DNA from: Candidatus Contendibacter sp.
GTDB lineage: Bacteria; Pseudomonadota; Gammaproteobacteria; Competibacterales; Competibacteraceae
Reading direction: 5' to 3'
DNA length: 64,000 nt
Assembly: GCA_029624765.1 (NCBI GenBank)
Contig: JARSSO010000010.1
Coordinates: 1-64,000, forward strand
Shown: piece after piece, positions 56,520 to 64,000 of the stretch
Numbering within the stretch: the stretch's first letter is position 1
Layout: the number at the start of each line of letters is the position of its first letter
The notes under the pieces: generated by a model
What the model was told of the DNA's origin: nothing
Seen by the model: the letters and a program-made list of their open reading frames with translations, nothing else
Databases searched by the model: none
Made by a program: the position numbers and the translations under genes

Positions 56520-58970
56520 TCAGGGCGTCTTCACGCCTACCTGTCGCAGCAGCGCCCGCGCTTCTGGATTGTCCGGTTCCAATATCGCCAGCCGCCGGGC
56601 GTAATCACGCGCCATGTCGAGATGGCCCGCGTTGCGTTGGAATGCCACCAGCGCCATGAGTGTATCGCGGTCGTTGGGATGTTTCGCCAGCACCGTTTCC
56701 AGCGTCCGGATCGCCGCTTCGCCTTGGCCAGTCCCGTTCAGCGCCACTGCGTACACATATCCGTAGCGGGGATTGTCGCTATCCAGTTTAGCGGCTTCCC
56801 CCAGGACGGCCATGGCTTCGGGCAGTCGTTTCTGGCGGATCAACAGCAAACCCAGGGCGTGGTTGGCGGTGGCGTTGTGGGGATCGCGGACCAGCGCCTG
56901 GCGCAGAATCTTTTCGCCCTCCGAATCCCGCCCCTGGGCGCGGTACAAGTCCGCGAGATTGACCACCGCCTGGGTAAAGGTCGGCTGCAAGTCCAGGGCG
57001 GCGCGGTAAGCGGCTTCCGCTCGGTCGAGCCGGCCTTGGTCGGAATAGACCAGTCCGATGTTGAGATACGACTCCGGGCGGTCGGCGTTGGTCATTTCAG
57101 CGGCGATATATTCGTCGACGCCGCGCTGGATCGCCTCCCGTTGTTTTTCAGTAAGCGGTTCCTTCGGCGCCGCCGCCAGTACCCGCGCCGCGTCGATCCG
57201 TACCTGCCGCACCGGGTCGTCGAGCAGCGGCAGCAGGTGTTGCGCTTTCAACTCCGGCGGCAACGCCTCCAGCCCTCGCGCCGCCGCGCTCCGCAACAAT
57301 GGATCGGGATCCGTCAGCAAGGAGCGCAGGGTTTCGAATCCGGCGGGATCGAGCCGCTCGCCCAGCAACGCCGCTCCGCTAGCCCGCGCGATATTGGGCT
57401 GGTTCGGGTCCTTGAGCAACGCCCGCAATAATTCCCGCGCGCCGGCGGCCTCGGTATGGCCGGCGTGCAGCGCCTCGGCGAACCGTTGGTGACCCGGCAG
57501 GGGCTGGCCATACCATCGCTGGACCTGCTCCACCGCCCACCGCGCCGATTGGTCCTGGTGACAACGATTGCAAGCATTGGGGACGTTCAGCTTCACCGTC
57601 AAATCCGGGCGGGGAATACGGAAGCTATGGTCGTGGCGCGGGTCCACCACCATGTAGGTCGTGGCGGGCGCGTGGCAGGCCACGCAATCCGCTCCCGTTG
57701 AACCCGTTGGGTGAAAATGATGCCGTGGCGACTCGTATTTCGCCGCGAGATGGCATTGCGCGCAGACCTGGTTCCCAGCGGCGCGCAGCTTGCCGCTGTG
57801 CGGTTCATGGCAGTCGCCACAACTCACCCCTTTGGTGAACATTTTGCTTTGCAGGAACGAGCCGTGATTGAACACTTCGTCCTTCATCTGCCCGTCAGGG
57901 TAGTAAAGATCGGGCGTCAGCAGCGCCAGGCGATGCGTGTCCGGCAACGGCTTGCCGAAGACGTAATCTCCCCAGAACTGCCCGCGCCGGGAATGGCAGC
58001 GGGCGCACAGATCCAGTTCGCGGCCGGGAGAGCGCGGCATGCCGCTCGGGGGACCGCTCGTGGCCTGCTGGGAATTCAACAGTACGCCAAGTTGTGGATT
58101 CAGGGTGGCGGTCGCCAGATTCAGCCCTTGCATGGCCAGTTCGCGCAACTGAAACCGCAGGCCACGCCGCTCGTCGAGGGCGATGGCCAGCCCCTTGGTG
58201 GAGTTCAGCTTTTGCCAGTCGCCTTCCTTCCTGGCCCACGCGAGATGAGCGGCGCTGGGACCATGGCAGGCTTCGCAGGAGACGTTGATTTCGGACCAGA
58301 TGGTGTTGAAGTGGTTGAGCTTCGGATCGTAATTCTTGCGCAGGTTGGTGGAATGGCACTCGGCGCACATGTAATTCCAGTTCTGCTGCAAGCCGGTCCA
58401 GTGCAGCGGGTCTTTATGCGTCAGATTTTGGTCGGGATACAGGTGGAACCAGAGCTGTCCACCCTGTTCTTTTGGCCGGCTGTCCCAAGCGATGCCCAGC
58501 GCCTGATAGCGGCCATCGGGGAAGCCGATCAGATACTGTTGCAAGGGGTATACGCCGAAGGTGTAAGCGATTTCGTAATCCTGGAGGTTCCCGTCGGGCC
58601 CGTCGGTGCGGACCATGAATTTCCCATCACGCCGGAAAAAGGTCGAGGTAATGTCGGCGTAGGTGAAAGGCGCATCGTTGAAATCGCCGAGCACGGTTTG
58701 CTCGGTGGCGGGTTGCATCGCCTTCGCGTGCTGCGAATCCCGCCAGTGCCGATATTCCATTTGATGGCATTCAGCGCAGCTTTGGGCGCCGACGTAACCG
58801 CCGCTAGGCGCGACAGGCGGATGGCGGTCCGGCAACGCGACGGGTAGGGGTTCCATCGGTTCGGCATCGGAGTGGGCCCAAGGAGCGCACAAGGCCATGC
58901 CCCCGAGCAGGAGGATGCGGAACCACCACGATGCGGCGAATGGCAAGAATCGCCGACGGGAAAGGAGCAT
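56520..58970 (-). CDS. Octaheme cytochrome c with HEAT and TPR repeats
   Basis: 816 residues. An N-terminal signal/anchor (FRILLLGGMALCAPWAHS) precedes eight CxxCH heme motifs at residues 65, 202, 232, 322, 384, 403, 429 and 467. HEAT-like repeats (~505-620, LRSLLTDPDPLLRSAAARGLEALPP) and TPRs (~640-800, NLADLYRAQGRDSEGEKILRQAL) follow. The heme part resembles the cytochrome c554/NrfB-like multiheme fold. It is predicted to be periplasmic, moving electrons; the repeat half may dock a partner. The substrate is unknown. Confidence 0.9.
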   Translation of the reverse strand: MLLSRRRFLPFAASWWFRILLLGGMALCAPWAHSDAEPMEPLPVALPDRHPPVAPSGGYVGAQSCAECHQMEYRHWRDSQHAKAMQPATEQTVLGDFNDAPFTYADITSTFFRRDGKFMVRTDGPDGNLQDYEIAYTFGVYPLQQYLIGFPDGRYQALGIAWDSRPKEQGGQLWFHLYPDQNLTHKDPLHWTGLQQNWNYMCAECHSTNLRKNYDPKLNHFNTIWSEINVSCEACHGPSAAHLAWARKEGDWQKLNSTKGLAIALDERRGLRFQLRELAMQGLNLATATLNPQLGVLLNSQQATSGPPSGMPRSPGRELDLCARCHSRRGQFWGDYVFGKPLPDTHRLALLTPDLYYPDGQMKDEVFNHGSFLQSKMFTKGVSCGDCHEPHSGKLRAAGNQVCAQCHLAAKYESPRHHFHPTGSTGADCVACHAPATTYMVVDPRHDHSFRIPRPDLTVKLNVPNACNRCHQDQSARWAVEQVQRWYGQPLPGHQRFAEALHAGHTEAAGARELLRALLKDPNQPNIARASGAALLGERLDPAGFETLRSLLTDPDPLLRSAAARGLEALPPELKAQHLLPLLDDPVRQVRIDAARVLAAAPKEPLTEKQREAIQRGVDEYIAAEMTNADRPESYLNIGLVYSDQGRLDRAEAAYRAALDLQPTFTQAVVNLADLYRAQGRDSEGEKILRQALVRDPHNATANHALGLLLIRQKRLPEAMAVLGEAAKLDSDNPRYGYVYAVALNGTGQGEAAIRTLETVLAKHPNDRDTLMALVAFQRNAGHLDMARDYARRLAILEPDNPEARALLRQVGVKTP

Positions 58971-59033
58971 GGTTACAGCTTCCTGGTCGCCATCGGACTT
59001 GGGGGTTGAGGCTGGTTGGCGTTGGCGTTGGAA

Positions 59034-59663
59034 TCAATCACTGTCGTTCGAACACCCATCATCCGAATCGCCGTTGTTCGAACAGCCGCTACCCGAATCG
59101 CCGCTGTCCGAGGCGCCGTAATCCGCCCGCCGCCACATCCGGCGATCGGCGCCCGCGACCGACATGGGTGTCAGCGGTCTACCGATGGCGTCGATGAACA
59201 GGGAGACCGCGCCGCCGCCGGCGGGCATTTCCCCTTCCAGAATCCGAATGTCGTAGCTCAATTCGTCGCCTTTCAATACCGGATCGCGCAACACCACGAC
59301 CACATCGGTGATTTTTCCCGTGCCGAGGATCGATAGGGTGGCGTTGGGCGGATCGGACAGAAAGCTGTCCTTCCCCTCTTTCCAGAACGGTATGAATTCC
59401 GCAGTGGACATGTGACCGGCGAGGCGCTCCGGGCGGTCGGAAAAAACTATCGTGGTTGGGCTAACGCCCTTCAGGGTCAATTTGCCATCGGCGTATTGGA
59501 TACCGCGAGCATTTTGGACGAACAGGAAGTCGGCTTTTTTCGCCGCCTTCCTAGGTTTTGCCTCGGTTTTCCTGGCGGGTTCCTCGGCGGTCCAGGCCAC
59601 GCCAGGAGCTGCGATCAGGAACGCTAGCAGTGTCATGGTGATGATCGGGAAGCGTTGCGTCAT
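59034..59663 (-). CDS. Exported protein of unknown function with Cys/Asp/Ser-rich tail
   Basis: 209 residues from ATG 59663, with AAGGA 9 bases upstream. Signal peptide (ITMTLLAFLIAAPGVAWTA), a Lys-rich patch, then a beta-rich body (IQYADGKLTLKGVSPTTIVFSDRPERLAGHMS). The last 25 residues are low-complexity with two copies of a 9-residue unit (GDSGSGCSN, GDSDDGCSN), possibly metal binding or surface exposed. I do not recognise a characterised family. Confidence 0.75.
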   Translation of the reverse strand: MTQRFPIITMTLLAFLIAAPGVAWTAEEPARKTEAKPRKAAKKADFLFVQNARGIQYADGKLTLKGVSPTTIVFSDRPERLAGHMSTAEFIPFWKEGKDSFLSDPPNATLSILGTGKITDVVVVLRDPVLKGDELSYDIRILEGEMPAGGGAVSLFIDAIGRPLTPMSVAGADRRMWRRADYGASDSGDSGSGCSNNGDSDDGCSNDSD

Positions 59664-59734
59664 AGGGGTCAATCCTTATATGCAATTTCTGGTGTGATTA
59701 AGGGTTAGCAGGTCATCGAAGCTTGACTCAGTCG

Positions 59735-60571
59735 CTACCAGCGGAACGTGGCGCCCAGCGCGGGGCCCGCCAGGCGCAAATCCTCAACGGTCTCATCGCC
59801 GTCCGTCGAATAGGAAAGATTGCGGTACACCAGCACGACATCACCCCAGTCGAAGCGATAGCCGATCCCCGCCCATCCCTGCCAGGTCCAGTTTGAGTAG
59901 TTACCCGCGCCGATATCGAGATAATACGGCACGAACCAGTCGTTGCCGTCGCCAAGCCGCGCCTCGCCGCGCACGCCGACGATCCCGTCCCATACGTTGA
60001 TCTTGTCGGAGGTACTACCTGAACGTCCGATGACCCCGTCTGGCCCGGAAAAGCTTAAATCCGTGGAGGTTTCCAGGCCCAGGTAACGGACGCCGCCGAA
60101 AACATCCAGCGTCCCGGCGGAGCTTCGCGCTACGGTGTAGCCACCGATGCCCTCCCAGATCAGCACCTTGATATCCACGTTCAAGCTGGTGTCGACGGGC
60201 AGCGACAGGTTGCCGCCCGGCCCCCGCACGGTCTTGATCTCTCCCTTCTGGTTACTGAAATCGTTGTAGATCAAGTCCATCGCGAAGGCCCAGTCACCCT
60301 TGCGCGCTTCAAAGGTCCCCATCAGGGCGAAATCAAGGTCGCTGAGATAGCTGTCCGGCTTGACTTCGGCATCAACAGTTTTGCCTCCCCCCAACGGCGT
60401 GCTGAAATGGAGCGTCTGGGAGATGTTCGGGAACCAGGCATACGGCGTGAGGCTGTAATGCCATTCGCCATCGTACATGTCCACCCCGGCGGCCGACGCC
60501 GCGCCGGCCGACGCCAGAACGCCGATAACCATCACCCAAGGTCCGGCCCGCAATAGTTTTTTTCGAATCAT
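59735..60571 (-). CDS. Predicted outer-membrane beta-barrel protein
   Basis: 278 residues from ATG 60571. Signal peptide (MIRKKLLRAGPWVMVIGVLASAGAASAA), then alternating amphipathic strands (WHYSLTPYAWFPNISQTLHF, FVPYYLDIGAGNYSNWTWQGWAGIGYRFDWGDVVLVYRNLSY) and a terminal Phe-Arg-Trp, close to the C-terminal aromatic signal of BAM substrates. Function unknown; similar proteins often sit beside DUF1254 genes. Confidence 0.82.
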   Translation of the reverse strand: MIRKKLLRAGPWVMVIGVLASAGAASAAGVDMYDGEWHYSLTPYAWFPNISQTLHFSTPLGGGKTVDAEVKPDSYLSDLDFALMGTFEARKGDWAFAMDLIYNDFSNQKGEIKTVRGPGGNLSLPVDTSLNVDIKVLIWEGIGGYTVARSSAGTLDVFGGVRYLGLETSTDLSFSGPDGVIGRSGSTSDKINVWDGIVGVRGEARLGDGNDWFVPYYLDIGAGNYSNWTWQGWAGIGYRFDWGDVVLVYRNLSYSTDGDETVEDLRLAGPALGATFRW

Positions 60572-60644
60572 CGTATCCCCCTCCGGGTTGAGCCAAGGGG
60601 CTGACTCCTCGCGCAAAGGCCAGCCCCCACTGGTAGTTATCGAG

Positions 60645-60887
60645 CTATTTCTTCTTCAATTCCTCCAGGGCCTTGGCGCAACCGACCGACAACCCCATCT
60701 TTTGTTGTATCAGGCACTCCTTGATCTTGCCGCCGCCCGGCGGCACGTTCGGGCAAAGCCGTTCGATGTCGGGCTTGCAATAGGCGCGGAGCATCTCAAG
60801 TTCCTGGTCGAGTTGCGAGGGTTGCTGGGCGAAGGCCGGCACGGCGGCTGACATCAGAAGGGCTAGGGCAATCTTGCGAATGGTCAT
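60645..60887 (-). CDS. Small secreted Cys-rich protein
   Basis: 80 residues. Signal peptide MTIRKIALALLMSAAVPAFA, then one Cys-rich repeat: CKPDIERLCPNVPPGGGKIKECL and GLSVGCAKAL, four cysteines in the spacing of the Cys-rich GLG1/FGFR-like repeat (PF00839). Periplasmic, probably disulfide-bonded. Role unknown. Confidence 0.8.
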   Translation of the reverse strand: MTIRKIALALLMSAAVPAFAQQPSQLDQELEMLRAYCKPDIERLCPNVPPGGGKIKECLIQQKMGLSVGCAKALEELKKK

Positions 60888-61036
60888 TGGCGAATCTCCT
60901 CAAGGATGGTGGTAAGGGCGGTTTAGGGGCGAGACTGGTCGAATTATGAATTTGGGACGGAAAGCGCCGCCTCAAACGATTCTCATGAACGTGGTAGCTC
61001 CGGTGCAACCATTCGTCCCCTTTCCCCCATTTATGG

Positions 61037-61101
61037 AGGAGAGGGTTAGAGTGAGGGGGTAACTCTTTGAAATGGTTACCCTCACCCCCAACTCCTCTCC
61101 C
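61037..61101. repeat. Long imperfect inverted repeat between the Cys-rich gene and DUF1254 gene
   Basis: GGAGAGGGTTAGAGTGAGGG... (61037-61063) and the mirrored GTTACCCTCACCCCCAACTC... (61075-61100) form a ~26-bp stem with mismatches and an 11-base loop. It lies 36 bases past the DUF1254 stop. There is no U-run, so it may be an intergenic repeat that stabilises the mRNA 3' end rather than a terminator. Confidence 0.65.
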
Positions 61102-61136
61102 GCCAGCGGGCGAGGGGGACCACGGTTACGCTCCGG

Positions 61137-62594
61137 CTAATTCGCCGGTACTACTGGCGGTGGGCTCCAGGTGCCCTTGCCGGGCGGCAGGATCGAGGGC
61201 GGTTCGGTCTTCGGCCAGTACAGGCGCATGACCAGATAGATCGGGCCGTTTGGAGCCGGGAGCCAGTTGGCCTCTTTGTCCTTGCCCGGCGAGTCCTTCT
61301 GGATGTAAAGGGTCAGCGAACCGTCGGCGTTTTTCTTCATGCCGGGCAGCATCGGTGAATTGACGAGGTAGCGGTTGATGGGATTCTCGATCAGCAACTG
61401 CGTCTTGCCGTCGTACATCGTCACCGACCAGAAGGCGTTGACCGGCGGAAGCTGGCCGGCGGCAAAGGTCAGCGTGTAGTTGTGCTTGCTGCCGTCGAGC
61501 GGTTCGCCGGCGGCATCGTCGCGAGCCATCGGATACATCGCCTCCACGGCATTGTTGCCGTAGATGCCGCCCTTGGCGGCGGCCGCGCGCATCAGCCAGT
61601 CGCCGTTGAAAAAGGCCTCGTCGCCAAACATCGCGCCGACCTTCCAGCCGTTGATGTTCTTCATTCCGGAGCTGAGAAACTTGTCCACCTTGTCGTCGCC
61701 TTCCTTCATCGCGAGGAGGATGGCCGCTTTGTGTTCGAGCGAGAGGTCTTTGAAGTTGAACGTTTTCCCGGGACCGATACCGATGCTCGCCAGCCGGTCG
61801 CGAATGGCCTTGTTCTGCGGGGTCACAGGGATCAACTCCAGCGCGGCATCGAGATACTCATAGAAGTTCTCCTTGATGCCCTTGGTGCTGGCCGGGACGA
61901 AGTCAATCTTCGGCGCGGCCGGCGGCGCGGGTTGCTTCAAATACGCGGACAGCGGCTGCCCCTTGTAACCGGACTGGATCTTCACGACATTCGGCATGTC
62001 CTCAGGATTGAAGAGTTGCGTGCGGAAGATGGTCAGGCCAAACGGCGTGGTGGAGCGGAACACCTGCTTGATCCCGGCCGGCGTTGCACCCTTCCAATCC
62101 GGACCGACGACCAGGTAGTCGCCCGCGTCATGGCCGGTGGCGCGGCTGCCAATGTAGCCGTAGTTGTAGGTGTTGCCGTCAATCAACTGCACCGAGTAAT
62201 AGCGCTCCTTTTCGACGGCCGGAACGGAGATGACCATCGGTTCGCCGCGCAGGTCCAGCCACAGCATCGAGTACGGGGTGTCGCTGTTGGGCGTGACCAC
62301 CGCGGTGTCCTTGTAGGTGAAGACGCGCGCCTCGTTGGCGATGTGATTGAATGGTCCCTTGTACTGACCGGAGTTCTTGTCCACGGAGAACTCGTTCATC
62401 ACGGCGTAATTCATCACGATGGGCAGCCCGTAGATGAACCCTTCCTCGGCGATAGCCTTGGTTTCGACGATGCCGGGCCGGTGCTTCTCGCTCTTCTCGG
62501 CCTGGGAGATGGCGTCTTTCTCCGCTCCGTAGCCGGCGAATGGCGCGGCGGCGACGGCAACCGCCAGCGCGGCGCTAACTAACATGCGATTCAT
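61137..62594 (-). CDS. DUF1254/DUF1214 exported protein
   Basis: 485 residues from ATG 62594 (MNRMLVSAALAVAVAAAPF), a signal peptide; an upstream in-frame start at 62627 is weaker. DUF1254 (~55-190; FTYKDTAVVTPNSDTPYSMLWLDLRGEP, YYSVQLIDGNTYNYGYIGSRATG) is followed by DUF1214 (~360-470; NYTLTFAAGQLPPVNAFWSVTMYDG, WLPAPNGPIYLVMRLYWPK). The biochemical role is unknown. Same strand and architecture as the next gene. Confidence 0.92.
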   Translation of the reverse strand: MNRMLVSAALAVAVAAAPFAGYGAEKDAISQAEKSEKHRPGIVETKAIAEEGFIYGLPIVMNYAVMNEFSVDKNSGQYKGPFNHIANEARVFTYKDTAVVTPNSDTPYSMLWLDLRGEPMVISVPAVEKERYYSVQLIDGNTYNYGYIGSRATGHDAGDYLVVGPDWKGATPAGIKQVFRSTTPFGLTIFRTQLFNPEDMPNVVKIQSGYKGQPLSAYLKQPAPPAAPKIDFVPASTKGIKENFYEYLDAALELIPVTPQNKAIRDRLASIGIGPGKTFNFKDLSLEHKAAILLAMKEGDDKVDKFLSSGMKNINGWKVGAMFGDEAFFNGDWLMRAAAAKGGIYGNNAVEAMYPMARDDAAGEPLDGSKHNYTLTFAAGQLPPVNAFWSVTMYDGKTQLLIENPINRYLVNSPMLPGMKKNADGSLTLYIQKDSPGKDKEANWLPAPNGPIYLVMRLYWPKTEPPSILPPGKGTWSPPPVVPAN

Positions 62595-62773
62595 GGTGTT
62601 CGATCTCCTTGCGGTTTTTGGCGTCACTTCGCCAGGGAAGTCGCGGGCCGCTCCTTGCGAAGCAGCCCGCGTGGTTTCATACCCCCAGTAGGAAGGCTAC
62701 TTGACCTCCTCGATCTCGCCCGGCCGCCAAGTTTGGTCGAACCACGGTTCGAGCGGACCATAGAGGCGAAGGT

Positions 62774-64000
62774 TTACTCCACCGCTCTGACTTGCGGAAT
62801 TTTCCAAGAGCCGTCAAGGATGGAGGGATCTTTCTCCTTCGGCCAATACAGCCGCATCATGAGGATGAATTTGTCCTTCGGCGCCGGGAGCCAGTTCGAT
62901 TCCTTGTCGGCACCGGGGCTTTCGTTCTGGATGTGGAGGTCCACCGAACCATCGGCGTTGGCCTTGAGGTTTTGCCGGGGGCTGATGCTGTAACGGTTAA
63001 GTGGGTTCGGCACGAAGAAGTAGTCCTTGTCGTACATCGTGAGCGACCAGAACCCGTTCACGGGCGGCAGTTCGCCTTTGTTGAAGTGCATCACGTATTT
63101 CTTCTCGCCGGTGTACGAGCTGATCGCGGATGGTCCTTCCGATGTGGGATAGACGGCGTCCTGCGGACGATTCGCTCCCAGCCCGATGGCGGTGATCAAG
63201 GCGCGCTGAAGGTAGTTCGCACCGTAGTTGCCGGTTTTGGTGGTGAACAGCCAGCCGTTCTCCAATTTCATGTCGCCTTCGACGATGCCTTCCTTCAGCC
63301 AAAGCATGATCTTTTCATTGGCGACCTTGGGCACGAGGGAGAACGCTTCGTGGGCTACGGGGGCGAGTTTGCTACGATCGAACGGCTGACCGGGAACGAT
63401 CCCGATCTTGGCCATCTTTTCCAGGATGTGCTTGTCGGCGGCGGCGGGCGGATTGTCTTTCATCAACTTGGTCAGCAAGTTGAAATACTCGTCGGCGCTG
63501 AGCGCGTTCACCTGATCCCGCACGGCGGTTTTCATGTCGATGGACGGATCGACCTTGCCGGGCGGCGGGGTGTACGGTTTGCCGTAGGCGCTGAGCGGGA
63601 CGAGCGCAATCTGATCCTGCAGCTTGTGGACGGCAGCGTAGTCTTCCGGCGTGCCGGTGCAGTAGATGCGGCCCAGTAACCAGACCATGTTGGTGGGCGA
63701 TTTATATTCCTTGACGCCCTCCGGTAGCGTGCCTTTCCAGCCGGGGCCGGTAATCACGTAGGTCTGCGGGCCGGTGCCGGTCGTGCGTTTGCCCGGTACC
63801 TGGAACACTTCCGTCCAGCCATCGAGCATGGGGAAGAGATAATAACGGTCCTGTGCATCCGGCAGGCTTAACACCCACGGCTCCTGGCCCACGTCGATCC
63901 ACGCGGTCGTGTAGAGCGTGTCGGCGTTCGGGGCGGTGACGTCTCTGAACGTCGCGGAGGGATACTCGCGCATCCGGACAAACTGTCCCATTGGAGCGCG
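62774..64000 (-). CDS. DUF1254/DUF1214 exported protein, 5' end outside the window
   Basis: At least 408 residues; the frame is open to the right edge, so the signal peptide and first ~70 residues are missing. DUF1254 reads YPSATFRDVTAPNADTLYTTAW and DUF1214 reads MHFNKGELPPVNGFWSLTMYD, then NWLPAPKDKFILMMRLYWPKE. It is clearly a paralogue of the downstream gene (gap 179 bases), so a tandem duplication is likely. Confidence 0.9.
   Translation of the reverse strand, partial: RAPMGQFVRMREYPSATFRDVTAPNADTLYTTAWIDVGQEPWVLSLPDAQDRYYLFPMLDGWTEVFQVPGKRTTGTGPQTYVITGPGWKGTLPEGVKEYKSPTNMVWLLGRIYCTGTPEDYAAVHKLQDQIALVPLSAYGKPYTPPPGKVDPSIDMKTAVRDQVNALSADEYFNLLTKLMKDNPPAAADKHILEKMAKIGIVPGQPFDRSKLAPVAHEAFSLVPKVANEKIMLWLKEGIVEGDMKLENGWLFTTKTGNYGANYLQRALITAIGLGANRPQDAVYPTSEGPSAISSYTGEKKYVMHFNKGELPPVNGFWSLTMYDKDYFFVPNPLNRYSISPRQNLKANADGSVDLHIQNESPGADKESNWLPAPKDKFILMMRLYWPKEKDPSILDGSWKIPQVRAVE

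Overview
The window is high-GC, gene-dense bacterial chromosome. Gene order points to a gammaproteobacterium: trpF-trpBA-accD-folC-SPOR-cvpA-purF-metZ, kdsD-kdsC-lptCAB-rpoN-hpf-ptsN-hprK-rapZ-HPr-ptsI, petABC-sspB and diaA-dolP. The hprK gene in the rpoN cluster and trpBA between trpF and accD also resemble betaproteobacteria and deep-branching gammaproteobacteria. A Competibacter-like lineage would fit, but that is inference from gene content only. No plasmid, phage or CRISPR locus is visible.

Left part (1-18 kb): the window opens in the 3' end of a 5S rRNA with its terminator. A YihY/BrkB membrane-protein gene follows, broken by two compensating frameshifts, then a patatin-like lipase. Tail to tail with the lipase is a 1419-residue TIR - degenerate CHAT - STAND ATPase - TPR protein, the best candidate for a poorly described (probably anti-phage or cell-death) system. 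Next come a small heat-shock protein with a near-perfect sigma-32 promoter, an orphan ParA, a Sir2 deacylase, a gamma-carbonic anhydrase, a lipoprotein, glutathione reductase, an M23 peptidase and glycogen phosphorylase. At 17.1-17.9 kb an ISL3-type transposase remnant abuts the 3' remnant of a FabH-like gene carrying a 23-bp tandem duplication.

Middle (18-53 kb) is housekeeping: tryptophan, acetyl-CoA carboxylase, folate, purine and methionine synthesis on the + strand. metZ is preceded by a good sigma-70 promoter, a SAM-II-like riboswitch and an intrinsic terminator with a possible antiterminator. argF, a NUDIX protein and an acyltransferase follow, then a minus-strand block that joins PTS-Ntr regulation (ptsI, HPr, rapZ, hprK, ptsN, hpf, rpoN) to LPS transport and KDO synthesis. 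hisC, a Nif3-like gene, the cytochrome bc1 operon with sspB, dolP-diaA, a Uma2 nuclease, an unusual TerD-serine protease fusion, yrfG, cysQ, zapE and a hydroxyacid dehydrogenase complete this part.

Right part (53.8-64 kb) is more accessory: a SYLF lipoprotein, an AraC-type regulator with a palindrome inside its promoter, and a minus-strand run of exported proteins. The run holds an octaheme cytochrome fused to HEAT/TPR repeats, a secreted protein with a Cys/Asp/Ser-rich tail, a predicted beta-barrel, a small Cys-rich protein, and two tandem DUF1254 proteins, the last cut by the window edge. They look like one envelope-associated module of unknown role.
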